Shown one piece after another: positions 1 to 5,460 of a stretch of DNA of 5,460 nucleotides; within the stretch, counting starts at the first letter, position 1; every line of letters begins with the position of its first letter. The notes below the pieces were generated by a model. It ran no database searches. It was given only the letters and a program-made list of their open reading frames with translations, and was not told the DNA's origin. Position numbers and translations under genes: made by a program. Source of the DNA: a bacterium (GTDB lineage Bacteria > JAUVQV01 > DATDCY01). Location of the stretch: the NCBI GenBank assembly GCA_036524115.1, contig DATDCY010000175.1, forward strand, positions 1 to 5,460, given 5' to 3'.

Positions 1-2445
1 CGGGGGGATCTGCTGTTCTCCAACGGGTTCGGGGGATTCACGCCCGACGGCCGCGAGTACGTCATCACGACCCAGCCCGGGCTGGTCACGCCGGCGCCGT
101 GGGTGAACGTGATCGCCAACCCGCACTTCGGGACCGTCGTCTCGGAGAGCGGGTCCGCCTGCACCTGGAGCGTGAACGCCCACGAGTACCGGCTCACCCC
201 CTGGCACAACGACCCTGTCGGAGATCCCGGCGGGGAGGCGTTCTACCTCCGCGACGAGGAGAGCGGCCATTTCTGGTCCCCCACGCCGCTGCCGACCCGC
301 GGGGCGACGCCGTACGTCAGTCGCCACGGCTTCGGGTACAGCGTCTTCGAGCACATGGAAGACGGCATCAGGTCGGAGCTGTGGGTGTACGTGGCCACGG
401 ACGCGCCCGTCAAGTTCTCGGTCCTGAAGGTGACGAACGCCTCGGGCCGACCCCGCAGGCTCTCGGCCACCGCGTACGTGGAGTGGGTGCTGGGAGACCT
501 GCGCCCGAAGACGGCGATGCACGTGGGCACCGAGATCGACCCCAGGACGGGCGCGCTCTTCGCGCGGAACCCTTTCAACGCGGAGTTCGGGAACCGGACC
601 GCGTTCCTCGATGTCGACGAGGGGACGCGCACCCTGACCGGCGACCGGACGGAGTTCGTCGGCCGCAACGGCACGCTGCAGCGGCCGGCCGCGATGGCCC
701 GCACGCGGCTCTCGGGCAGGGTGGGATCCGCGCTGGACCCCTGCGCCGCCATCCACGTCCCCTTCGATCTGGCCGACGGGCAGGAGCACGAGATCGTGTT
801 CAGGCTGGGCGCCGGGCGGGACGCCCACGACGCCGGTCAGCTGGTGAGCCGTTTTCGGGGAAGCGCAGCCGCGCGCGGGGCGCTCGAGAAGGTCTGGCAG
901 CACTGGAACCACACCCTCGGCGCCGTGCAGGTGGAAACGCCGGACCCGGCCGTCAACGTGCTGGCGAACGGCTGGCTCGTCTACCAGACGCTGGCCAGCC
1001 GCCTCTGGGCCCGGTCCGGGTACTACCAGGCCGGCGGCGCCTTCGGCTTCCGCGACCAGCTGCAGGACGCGATGGCGCTCGTCCACGCGGCGCCGGGGCT
1101 GGTGCGCGAGCACCTCCTGCTCTGCGCGGCCCACCAGTTCAGGGAGGGCGACGTTCAGCACTGGTGGCACCCCCCTTCGGGCCGCGGCGTGCGCACGCAC
1201 TGCTCGGACGACCTGCTCTGGCTGCCCCTGGCGGTGTGCCGCTACGTGCTGACCACCGGGGACGCCGGCGTGCTGGGCGAGACGGTCCGCTTCATCGAGG
1301 GCCGCCCCGTGAACAGGGAGGAGGACTCCTACTTCGACCTTCCCTACCCCTCCGAGGAGACCGCGAGCCTGTACGACCACTGCGTGCGCGCCATTGTGCG
1401 GGGCCTCGGCCGGGGCGAGCACGGTCTGCCGCTCATCGGCTCGGGCGACTGGAACGACGGGATGAACCGGGTCGGGGAGCAGGGCAGGGGCGAGAGCGTC
1501 TGGCTGGGGTTCTTCCTGTGCCGGGTGCTCGCCGAGTTCGCCGAGGTCGCGCGCCTGCGCGGCGACGCGTCCTTCGCGGAACGCTGCCGGGAGGAGGCCG
1601 CCGGACTGCGCGCGAGCATCGAGGAGCACGGCTGGGACGGCGACTGGTATCTGCGCGCGTTCTTCGACGACGGCACGCCGCTCGGGTCGGCGCGCAGCCC
1701 CGAGTGCCGGATCGACTCCGTGGCGCAGAGCTGGTCGGTCCTCTCCGGCGCCGGGGACGCCGCGCGGTCAAAGGCGGCGATGGAGGCGGTGGACCGGCTG
1801 CTCGTCCGGCGCGACCGGGGCCTGATCCAGCTCCTGGACCCGCCGTTCGACACGTCGCCGCTGGATCCCGGCTACATCAAGGGCTACGTCCCGGGGGTCA
1901 GGGAGAACGGCGGCCAGTACACGCACGCCGCGATCTGGACGGTGATGGCGTTTGCGGCCCTGGGCGACCGCGTCCGCGCGTGGGAGCTGCTGGCGCTGAT
2001 CAACCCGGTGAACCACGCGCGGTCTCCTGGGGAGGTCGCGACCTACAAGGTGGAACCGTACGTCGTGGCCGCCGACGTCTACGCGGTCGACCCGCACGCC
2101 GGGCGCGGCGGGTGGACCTGGTACACGGGCTCGGCCGGCTGGATGTACCGGCTGGTCCTCGAGTCACTCCTCGGGGTGAGGCGCGAGGGGGAGACCCTGC
2201 GCTTCGCTCCGTGCCTGCCGGAGGGATGGGACTCGTACAAGGTGCACTACCGCTACCGGGAAACCGTCTATCACGTCACCGTGCTCCAGCCGGGCGATGG
2301 CGGCGCGGGCGGCGCGGGCGGCGTGACCGTGGACGGCGTGGCGCAACCCGATGCCGCGATCCCCCTCGTCGACGACCGCCGGGAGCACGCGGTCGAGGTG
2401 AGGGTCCCGGCGGCCGGCGCCGACACACGGTCCCCGCGGGGTTGA
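1..2445 (+). CDS. ndvB: Cyclic beta-1,2-glucan synthase-type GH94 protein, C-terminal part (5'-truncated by window)
   Basis: The frame is open from base 1 to a TGA at 2443-2445, giving 814 residues without a start, so the gene enters from the left. The opening part ([16 protein letters not shown], then [15 protein letters not shown] and [12 protein letters not shown]) is the GH94 beta-sandwich typical of NdvB/ChvB. The alpha-barrel follows from about residue 315 and carries family motifs: [12 protein letters not shown] (R351, D352), [15 protein letters not shown] (387-400), SGDWNDGM with the expected general acid D486, NGGQYTHAA (H642) and WYTGSAGW (T709). In NdvB proteins this domain trims the glucan by phosphorolysis and so sets ring size, while an N-terminal GT84 domain, not visible here, polymerises UDP-glucose in the inner membrane; the product is a periplasmic osmoregulatory glucan. 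All core motifs are intact. A Gly/Ala-rich stretch (around 2296-2325) interrupts the C-terminal beta domain. GTG at 103 is an internal codon, not a start. A standalone GH94 phosphorylase is the alternative, but similarity to NdvB favours the large synthase. Confidence 0.9.
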   Translation, partial: RGDLLFSNGFGGFTPDGREYVITTQPGLVTPAPWVNVIANPHFGTVVSESGSACTWSVNAHEYRLTPWHNDPVGDPGGEAFYLRDEESGHFWSPTPLPTRGATPYVSRHGFGYSVFEHMEDGIRSELWVYVATDAPVKFSVLKVTNASGRPRRLSATAYVEWVLGDLRPKTAMHVGTEIDPRTGALFARNPFNAEFGNRTAFLDVDEGTRTLTGDRTEFVGRNGTLQRPAAMARTRLSGRVGSALDPCAAIHVPFDLADGQEHEIVFRLGAGRDAHDAGQLVSRFRGSAAARGALEKVWQHWNHTLGAVQVETPDPAVNVLANGWLVYQTLASRLWARSGYYQAGGAFGFRDQLQDAMALVHAAPGLVREHLLLCAAHQFREGDVQHWWHPPSGRGVRTHCSDDLLWLPLAVCRYVLTTGDAGVLGETVRFIEGRPVNREEDSYFDLPYPSEETASLYDHCVRAIVRGLGRGEHGLPLIGSGDWNDGMNRVGEQGRGESVWLGFFLCRVLAEFAEVARLRGDASFAERCREEAAGLRASIEEHGWDGDWYLRAFFDDGTPLGSARSPECRIDSVAQSWSVLSGAGDAARSKAAMEAVDRLLVRRDRGLIQLLDPPFDTSPLDPGYIKGYVPGVRENGGQYTHAAIWTVMAFAALGDRVRAWELLALINPVNHARSPGEVATYKVEPYVVAADVYAVDPHAGRGGWTWYTGSAGWMYRLVLESLLGVRREGETLRFAPCLPEGWDSYKVHYRYRETVYHVTVLQPGDGGAGGAGGVTVDGVAQPDAAIPLVDDRREHAVEVRVPAAGADTRSPRG

Positions 2446-2482
2446 CCGCCGGCGCCGCCGCTGAAGACGATGAGGCCGTCGG

Positions 2483-3835
2483 TTACGGCTCGTAGTACGT
2501 GACATCCAGCTGCGGACGCAGCGTCGCCCCCGCGTTGCCGCTGGAGAACCGCAGGTAGTCCGCAACGAAGTCGTTGTTGGAGCCGGTTGCGAAGCGCAGA
2601 CGGAATTGCGTCGTCCCGGCGCGGTTGATGGTTGCCCTGCCAGCGGCGCTCAGGTCGGCGCTGTACCAGGCGCCGACAGGGACGGCGCCAAAGGCGGCAA
2701 TCGCCGACCTGGTGGCGGCTGCCTGAAAGTCGCCGACCTCCAGATTCGCGGTCGGACCGAAATACGGCCTGCGGATGTCGACCAGCAGGCGGCCGTGCGT
2801 GCTGAAGGGATCTACTCCGACCAGCCCCTGCCGATTCATCCTCAACGTGGCTGCGGTGATGACCGCTCCGTCCGGCAGGCCTGAGGTGTCGAAATGCAGA
2901 ATGGCACGGTACTGCTTGTTCGCCGCGTTGTCGCCGAGCAGGAGGGTGACGGCAGTCGCGTTCTTCGAGCCGCCCCTGCCGCTGTTCGCGGCGGACTCAA
3001 GCACCCAGCCGTCCGCGGCAGCATTCGACGTGAAGCGGCTCCTCTTGTTCAACGGCGGGATCACCACCTGGTTCATTGCCAGGGTAACGGCAGTCTGGGC
3101 CAACGCTCTGCCTTCGAGCGACGCACCGGTTCGCAGATGGATGGCCTTCGCGGCCAGGAGGGTCCCTTCGACGTGTGCGGTCGTGCCGATCTCGACGCCC
3201 ACGCCGCCGCCGACCTGCCAGAAGATGTTCTTGGCCTGCGCCCCCCCGCTCAACAGGACGTCCGCACCCGAGCCCAGCGTGAGGTTCCCGGCGATCTGGA
3301 AGATCCAGACGTCATCTCTGGCGCCTGCGAGGGTCACGGACGTCGTGATCAGGACGCCGGTGCTCCACTTGTAGAGGCCGGGAGCAAGAGTTCTGCCGCT
3401 GAGATTTCCGGCGTACAGGTTGGTGAAATCGGGGAGCGTCCGCCCGGCGGCGTCCCTGTACGCGGCTTCCATGTTGTGAACGGCCGTGGTCAGCATTGCG
3501 GGGGTGGGACTGGCGTAGTCGGCTGCGAAGACCCTCCCGGTGACTTGCGGCGAGGTCGAAAACCTGTTCGAGCCGTCAAGAACCAGGGAGAATCCGGTGA
3601 TGGCGGTCGCAGCGATGGGGCTCACGCCGAGATTGCCGGTTATGGCCGACGCCGGGACATTGGTGATTCCGGTCTTTGACAGGATCGCGAAGGGAGCGGC
3701 TGCCCCGAGGTTCACCGGCGCCGGGCCTGCCGCCCGCGCCACCTGCGCGGTGCCCAGGGTGAACGCGACGACCGACGCCGTCATCGCCCACAGGCGGACT
3801 GCTTTGCCGAACAGCTTACGTGCTGGCCTTCTCAT
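2483..3835 (-). CDS. Secreted DUF3494 ice-binding-like protein with C-terminal DNRLRE-like domain
   Basis: This gene encodes 450 residues from ATG 3835-3833 to TAA 2485-2483. Residues 1-35 form a signal peptide (R/K-rich start, hydrophobic core about 16-30, A-R-A before the cut). Residues about 41-260 match the DUF3494 beta-solenoid: VNLGAAAPFAILSKTGITN, AITGNLGVSP, LAPGLYKW, DDVWIFQIAGNL, NIFWQVGG and GRALAQTAVTLAMNQV, in the usual order. Residues about 266-450 look like a DNRLRE-type beta-sandwich: RAILHFDTSGLPDGAVITAATLRM, then YLRFSSGN and RPQLDVTY at the end. Known DUF3494 proteins bind ice, but many bacterial members are untested and may serve adhesion; DNRLRE-type domains occur in exported, often carbohydrate-binding proteins. 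No membrane anchor or sorting motif is seen, so it is probably released or surface-associated. The frame stays open upstream to 4282, but that part overlaps the neighbouring lipoprotein gene in another frame; the Shine-Dalgarno sequence and signal peptide fix the start at 3835. GC is lower than in its neighbours. Confidence 0.88.
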   Translation of the reverse strand: MRRPARKLFGKAVRLWAMTASVVAFTLGTAQVARAAGPAPVNLGAAAPFAILSKTGITNVPASAITGNLGVSPIAATAITGFSLVLDGSNRFSTSPQVTGRVFAADYASPTPAMLTTAVHNMEAAYRDAAGRTLPDFTNLYAGNLSGRTLAPGLYKWSTGVLITTSVTLAGARDDVWIFQIAGNLTLGSGADVLLSGGAQAKNIFWQVGGGVGVEIGTTAHVEGTLLAAKAIHLRTGASLEGRALAQTAVTLAMNQVVIPPLNKRSRFTSNAAADGWVLESAANSGRGGSKNATAVTLLLGDNAANKQYRAILHFDTSGLPDGAVITAATLRMNRQGLVGVDPFSTHGRLLVDIRRPYFGPTANLEVGDFQAAATRSAIAAFGAVPVGAWYSADLSAAGRATINRAGTTQFRLRFATGSNNDFVADYLRFSSGNAGATLRPQLDVTYYEP

Positions 3836-3840
3836 GGTAC

Positions 3841-3850
3841 ATCCTCCTCC
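3841..3850 (-). promoter_or_regulatory. Strong Shine-Dalgarno sequence of the DUF3494 gene
   Basis: Read on the minus strand, GGAGGAGGAT ends 5 bases before ATG 3835. It is a near-ideal anti-16S match at normal spacing. It decides the start of the 450-residue protein against the longer in-frame upstream extension, which has no comparable signal. Confidence 0.85.
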
Positions 3851-3866
3851 ACAATTCAACGGCACG

Positions 3867-3882
3867 AGCACTTTTGGTGCCT
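3867..3882 (-). promoter_or_regulatory. Candidate sigma-54 (RpoN) -24/-12 promoter of the DUF3494 gene
   Basis: On the minus strand the 16-mer AGGCACCAAAAGTGCT has the invariant GG and GC of the sigma-54 element separated by exactly 10 bases. It matches the consensus TGGCACR-N4-TTGCW at 12 of 16 positions or better, counting the four N; the mismatches are the first base, the R position and the first T of TTGC. Transcription would start near 3856, giving a leader of about 20 bases that just contains the Shine-Dalgarno sequence, which is a sensible geometry. If real, expression would need an enhancer-binding activator. The core also has dyad symmetry (GCAC-CAAA-AGTGC-like), so an operator or RNA hairpin is an alternative reading. 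This is a motif match by eye with no experimental support. Confidence 0.5.
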
Positions 3883-3944
3883 CGGGCGTCGGATCGGAAA
3901 CTCGATGGAGCGCTGCGGCGTGGCGCAACGCGGCGGGAACAATG

Positions 3945-3971
3945 AGGCCGCCCGGTGTTCCTGGGCGGCCT
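3945..3971 (-). terminator. Probable transcription terminator after the Tyr-rich lipoprotein gene
   Basis: A perfect 9-bp GC-rich inverted repeat (AGGCCGCCC and GGGCGGCCT) flanks a 9-base loop. It begins 14 bases past the stop codon of the lipoprotein gene on the minus strand. The following bases on that strand are CATTGTTCCC, so the U-tract is weak. The position, between the end of the small-gene operon and the promoter of the DUF3494 gene, supports a terminator that insulates the two units. Confidence 0.6.
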
Positions 3972-3984
3972 GCCGCCTGCTCAG

Positions 3985-4332
3985 CTAGTTCTTGTCGTGC
4001 CCCTTCTTCTGGCCCTGGCCGCGGTCGTCGCCCTGGCCCTGGCCACCGCCCTGGCCCTGGTTGCCGCCCTTGCCCTTGAACTTGACCTCTTTCGGGTAGC
4101 GGTCCCGCGGCAGCTCGGCCCAGGGCCCGCTCCGTGTGCGCGAGTAGGACCAGCTGTTGTTCTGGTAGTAGTAGTAATAGCCGCCGTGGTGGTAGTAGGG
4201 GTCGGCGTCCAGCACCACGATCGACGGCAGCGCCGGCACCACGGCGACGCCGTAGCCCCCGCCCGCGGGTCCCACCATGCACCCCGCGAGCAGCAGGGTC
4301 GCGACCACCTCGACGAGCAGCGTTCTCCTCAT
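3985..4332 (-). CDS. Small Tyr-rich lipoprotein with Gly/Gln/Lys-rich tail
   Basis: This encodes 115 residues from ATG 4332 to TAG 3987-3985, with GGAGGGG six bases ahead of the start. Residues 1-18 are a lipoprotein signal ending in LLLAGC, with acylation expected at C18. The next residue is Met rather than Asp, so sorting to the outer membrane is likely. A Gly/Val/Pro-rich segment (20-43) leads to PYYHHGGYYYYYQNNSW (45-61) and then SGPWAELPRDRYP (68-80). This aromatic Y-rich/W/GPW/LP pattern is familiar from small uncharacterised envelope proteins of proteobacteria, but I cannot name a function. The tail (81-115) is hydrophilic and basic with short QGQG repeats, probably disordered. It is the last gene of the minus-strand cluster, 28 bp after the BON lipoprotein, and is followed by a terminator-like stem. 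The overlapping plus-strand frame is a shadow. Confidence 0.85.
   Translation of the reverse strand: MRRTLLVEVVATLLLAGCMVGPAGGGYGVAVVPALPSIVVLDADPYYHHGGYYYYYQNNSWSYSRTRSGPWAELPRDRYPKEVKFKGKGGNQGQGGGQGQGDDRGQGQKKGHDKN
4012..4077. repeat. Short CCCTGGC-type tandem-like repeats inside the lipoprotein tail
   Basis: The heptamer-like unit CCCTGGC recurs several times, irregularly spaced, over about 65 bases. On the minus strand it encodes the GQGQ/GGGQ stretches of the lipoprotein tail (residues about 87-107). It is a low-complexity coding repeat, prone to length variation, not an intergenic element. Confidence 0.5.
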
Positions 4333-4360
4333 CGGCTTCCCCTCCGCGCGAGACAGCCCG

Positions 4361-4675
4361 CTACTTCACGATCAGGCTGTTCTTGACCGACTTGACGCCC
4401 TTGACCCCGCGGGCAACCTCCCCCGCCCGGGTGACCCGCTCGGCCGAATCGACGAAGCCGCTCAGCTGGACCTCCCCCTTGAACGTCTCGACGTTGATCT
4501 GGAAGACCTTGAGCGTGGGCTCGCCGAGGATGGCGGCCTTGACCATGGTCGTGATGGTCGAATCGTCGATGTATTCCCCGGTGCTCTCCTGTGTCCGCGT
4601 GGCCGCGCACCCCACGAAGCCGATGCCCAGCGCGATCAGGACCAGAATGCTCACCAGCCCCTGTCTCTTGTTCAT
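4361..4675 (-). CDS. BON-domain lipoprotein
   Basis: This encodes 104 residues from ATG 4675 to TAG 4363-4361; AAGGGAG lies about eight bases upstream. Residues 1-23 form a signal with a hydrophobic core (LVSILVLIALGIGF) and a lipobox-like FVGC. Phe at the -3 position is less usual than Leu, so lipidation at C23 is likely but not certain. After a short linker, residues about 36-104 are a single BON domain: DDSTITTMVKAAIL, then INVETFKGEVQLSGFV with the conserved G-x-V-x-L-x-G core, and a closing VKGVKSVKNSLIV strand. BON domains (OsmY and relatives) are periplasmic modules thought to bind phospholipid or other envelope surfaces and are often induced by osmotic or envelope stress. At 104 residues it has one BON copy, against two in OsmY. 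It sits 61 bp after the DUF5670-type gene and 28 bp before the Tyr-rich lipoprotein, consistent with cotranscription. The domain call is firm; the exact role is not. Confidence 0.9.
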   Translation of the reverse strand: MNKRQGLVSILVLIALGIGFVGCAATRTQESTGEYIDDSTITTMVKAAILGEPTLKVFQINVETFKGEVQLSGFVDSAERVTRAGEVARGVKGVKSVKNSLIVK

Positions 4676-4707
4676 GATGCAATCTCCCTTCCGCGTGATC
4701 GGACCGG

Positions 4708-4732
4708 GGCCGAGGGCAGTCCTCCCCCGGCC
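4708..4732 (-). other. Intergenic hairpin between the DUF5670-type gene and the BON lipoprotein gene
   Basis: On the minus strand GGCCG pairs with CGGCC and the stem continues through one G-U pair and three G-C pairs, about 9 bp with a 7-base loop. It starts 5 bases past the stop of the 48-residue gene. No U-rich tract follows, so full termination is unlikely; partial attenuation or protection of mRNA ends is possible. In DNA this GC-rich a chance hairpin is also plausible. Confidence 0.3.
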
Positions 4733-4736
4733 GCAC

Positions 4737-4883
4737 CTACCCTCTGCGTCCCCCGATGAAGTTGAGCAGCACCACGATCACGGCGATCACCAGCAGGATG
4801 TGAATGAAGCCGCCCATCGTGTAACTGCTCACCAGCCCCAACAGCCACAGGACAATCAGGATCACCGCGATCGTCCACAACAT
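4737..4883 (-). CDS. 48-residue lmo0937/DUF5670-family membrane protein
   Basis: ATG 4883-4881 to TAG 4739-4737 encodes MLWTIAVILIVLWLLGLVSS, then YTMGGFIHILLVIAVIVVLL and a short NFIGGRRG end. It begins five bases after an ideal AGGGAGG. The sequence matches the small lmo0937 (DUF5670) family closely: the MLWTIAVIL start, a first helix through LWLLGLV, the Y-T-x-GGFIHILLVIA hinge and second helix, and a basic Arg-rich end. Two membrane helices (about 3-19 and 27-43) with a short loop are expected, in the inner membrane. The family has no established biochemical function; members are often found beside stress-response genes, as here, between the sll1863-type and BON genes. Its shortness makes it easy to miss, and an overlapping longer frame on the same strand (4878-4672) is a shadow. 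Start, length and family agree well, so I am confident it is real. Confidence 0.9.
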   Translation of the reverse strand: MLWTIAVILIVLWLLGLVSSYTMGGFIHILLVIAVIVVLLNFIGGRRG

Positions 4884-4929
4884 GACGTCCTCCCTTCGTT
4901 GAGTCGGAGGGTTCGGAAAGCGTCCCGCC

Positions 4930-5220
4930 CTATCCCTTGAGCTTCGCCGCCGCTGCGCCCACGCCGGCCTTGAGGGCTTCCCAGGTGGTCTCGACCTTCT
5001 TCCGAGCGGAGTCCCACGTTCCTTCTCCCGCCGCGGCCAACTCCGAGAGCCTGGAGCCCGCCTCGTGCACCTTGCGGTCGAGTTCCTCGAGGTGCTTGTT
5101 GATCTCGATCTGCGCGTCCGCCTTGGCTCCCGCCGCCCTCGCCCTGAGCTTGGCGATGTCGGCCTTCCACTCGTCCAGCTGCGCCTGACGCTTCTGCCGA
5201 TACAGTTCCTTCTCGTTCAT
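4930..5220 (-). CDS. sll1863-family stress-response coiled-coil protein
   Basis: This encodes 96 residues from ATG 5220-5218 to TAG 4932-4930. GGGAGG lies seven bases before the start; the in-frame extension to 5265 (GTG) has no better signal and adds a non-family segment, so I take MNEKELY as the N-terminus. The protein is highly charged and almost wholly helical. QAQLDEWKADIAKLRARA (12-29) and the HLEELDRKVHEAGSRL region (43-58) form heptad-like coiled coil, and the end (TWDSARKKVETTWEALKAGV) is amphipathic with regularly placed Trp. This layout, K-x-x-x-Q-A-Q-L-D-E-W near the start and W-E-x-L-K-x-G-V near the end, is that of the small sll1863-type proteins annotated as stress-response proteins; a molecular activity is not known. 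No signal peptide or membrane segment is present, so it is cytoplasmic. It lies 46 bp upstream of the DUF5670-type gene and 41 bp after the edge gene, suggesting one operon. Confidence 0.85.
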   Translation of the reverse strand: MNEKELYRQKRQAQLDEWKADIAKLRARAAGAKADAQIEINKHLEELDRKVHEAGSRLSELAAAGEGTWDSARKKVETTWEALKAGVGAAAAKLKG

Positions 5221-5261
5221 CGTCCGTCCTCCCGTCATGTTCCCGCCCGCCGCGGCCGGCG

Positions 5262-5460
5262 TCACTTCCCCGCTCCGCGTCCGCCGCCCCTCGGCGACTG
5301 CTTTTCCTGATCGCCCTTTCGCTGGTCCTCAGGCACGCCCCCCGGCTCCGGGGCCCCAATCGCCCCTCCCTGGGGCTCGGGAACTCTCTTGAACTGGTGC
5401 TTGCCGGCCGGCAGCGGCGGCCCGGGGCCCTTCGCGGCAGGCGGTGCCGGTTTCTTGAAG
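5262..5460 (-). CDS. C-terminal end of an unidentified Pro/Gly/Lys-rich protein (cut by window edge)
   Basis: A minus-strand frame is open from the window edge to TGA at 5264-5262 and yields about 65 residues with no start inside. It reads FKKPAPPAAKGPGPPLPAGK, then HQFKRVPEPQGGAIGAPEPG, then a hydrophilic end with DQRKGDQEKQSPRGG. Most third codon positions are G or C (roughly 80% by my count), as expected for a real gene here. The stop lies 41 bp before the next co-directional gene, a spacing like those within the cluster. The composition suggests a disordered, basic C-terminal tail. I do not recognise the family, and low-complexity GC-rich sequence can stay open by chance, so both existence and identity are uncertain. 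Confidence 0.4.
   Translation of the reverse strand, partial: FKKPAPPAAKGPGPPLPAGKHQFKRVPEPQGGAIGAPEPGGVPEDQRKGDQEKQSPRGGGRGAGK

Noticed and set aside
2446-2482. Bidirectional terminator between the convergent GH94 and DUF3494 genes
   Set aside because: The 37-bp gap has short GGCGCC-type palindromes but no convincing stem with a U-tract on either strand.
99-2495. 798-residue plus-strand frame overlapping the GH94 gene
   Set aside because: It is Arg/Gly/Pro-rich with no domain motifs, and is a frame shadow of the intact GH94 coding sequence, as are the minus-strand frames at 243-752, 1344-1853, 1433-1771 and 1768-2097.
2606-3679. Plus-strand frames opposite the DUF3494 gene (2606-2884, 2775-3374, 2894-3679)
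   Set aside because: They have no recognisable motifs, and the opposite strand carries a clear two-domain protein throughout.
3836-3960. Riboswitch (c-di-GMP type) upstream of the DUF3494 gene
   Set aside because: I looked for the GEMM core pattern and did not find it; with the inferred start near 3856 the leader would be too short to hold one.
3836-4282. Upstream extension of the DUF3494 frame (149 extra residues)
   Set aside because: It overlaps the Tyr-rich lipoprotein gene in another frame, is low-complexity, passes through the terminator-like stem, and would bury the signal peptide. The Shine-Dalgarno-supported ATG at 3835 is better.
4672-4878. 68-residue minus-strand frame overlapping the DUF5670-type gene
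   Set aside because: It is out of frame with the family-matching 48-residue protein, has no membrane helices or motifs, and no better Shine-Dalgarno sequence.
4134-4940. 268-residue plus-strand frame across the small-protein operon, and 4277-4759 plus
   Set aside because: Ser/Pro/Arg-rich antisense shadows of several well-supported minus-strand genes, including across their ribosome-binding sites.
4862-5359. 165-residue minus-strand frame across the sll1863-type gene
   Set aside because: Gly/Arg-rich shadow in another frame; the coiled-coil protein has its own start signal and a family-typical sequence.

Overview
This window comes from a very GC-rich chromosome. Hand counts on single 60-base lines give about 70-78% GC in the left-hand gene. 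The gene content (a cyclic beta-1,2-glucan synthase-type protein, two small envelope lipoproteins, an sll1863-type stress protein, a tiny DUF5670-type membrane protein, and a good sigma-54-type promoter) fits a Gram-negative soil or sediment bacterium. A deltaproteobacterial or myxobacterial relative would be my first guess. That placement is inference from gene content and composition only, not from a marker gene.

Layout. Positions 1-2445 (+) hold the C-terminal 814 residues of a large GH94 protein of the NdvB/ChvB type; its N-terminus lies outside the window. It meets, tail to tail across 37 bp, a minus-strand gene (3835-2483) for a secreted 450-residue protein made of a signal peptide, a DUF3494 ice-binding-like domain and a C-terminal DNRLRE-like beta domain. 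That gene has its own signals: a textbook Shine-Dalgarno sequence and, about 30 bases upstream of the start codon, a GG-N10-GC sigma-54-type element. Its coding region is visibly less GC-rich (about 58-62% on sampled lines) than its neighbours.

From about 5460 down to 3985, five minus-strand genes are packed head to tail with 28-61 bp gaps and a purine-rich Shine-Dalgarno sequence before each start that is visible: the C-terminus of an unidentified Pro/Gly/Lys-rich protein, an sll1863-type coiled-coil stress protein, a 48-residue DUF5670/lmo0937-type membrane protein, a BON-domain lipoprotein, and a Tyr-rich lipoprotein with a Gly/Gln/Lys tail. A perfect 9-bp inverted repeat after the last gene looks like its terminator. 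This reads as an envelope-stress operon followed by a separately controlled secreted-protein gene.

How they fit together: every recognisable product acts in or at the envelope (periplasmic glucan, lipoproteins, inner-membrane mini-protein, exported ice-binding-like protein), so adaptation to osmotic, cold or desiccation stress is a reasonable common theme, but this is inferred from families. I see no CRISPR array, tRNA, rRNA, transposon or phage gene. No clearly novel system is present. The most interesting items are the separately promoted, compositionally distinct DUF3494-DNRLRE gene and the small-protein operon next to it.
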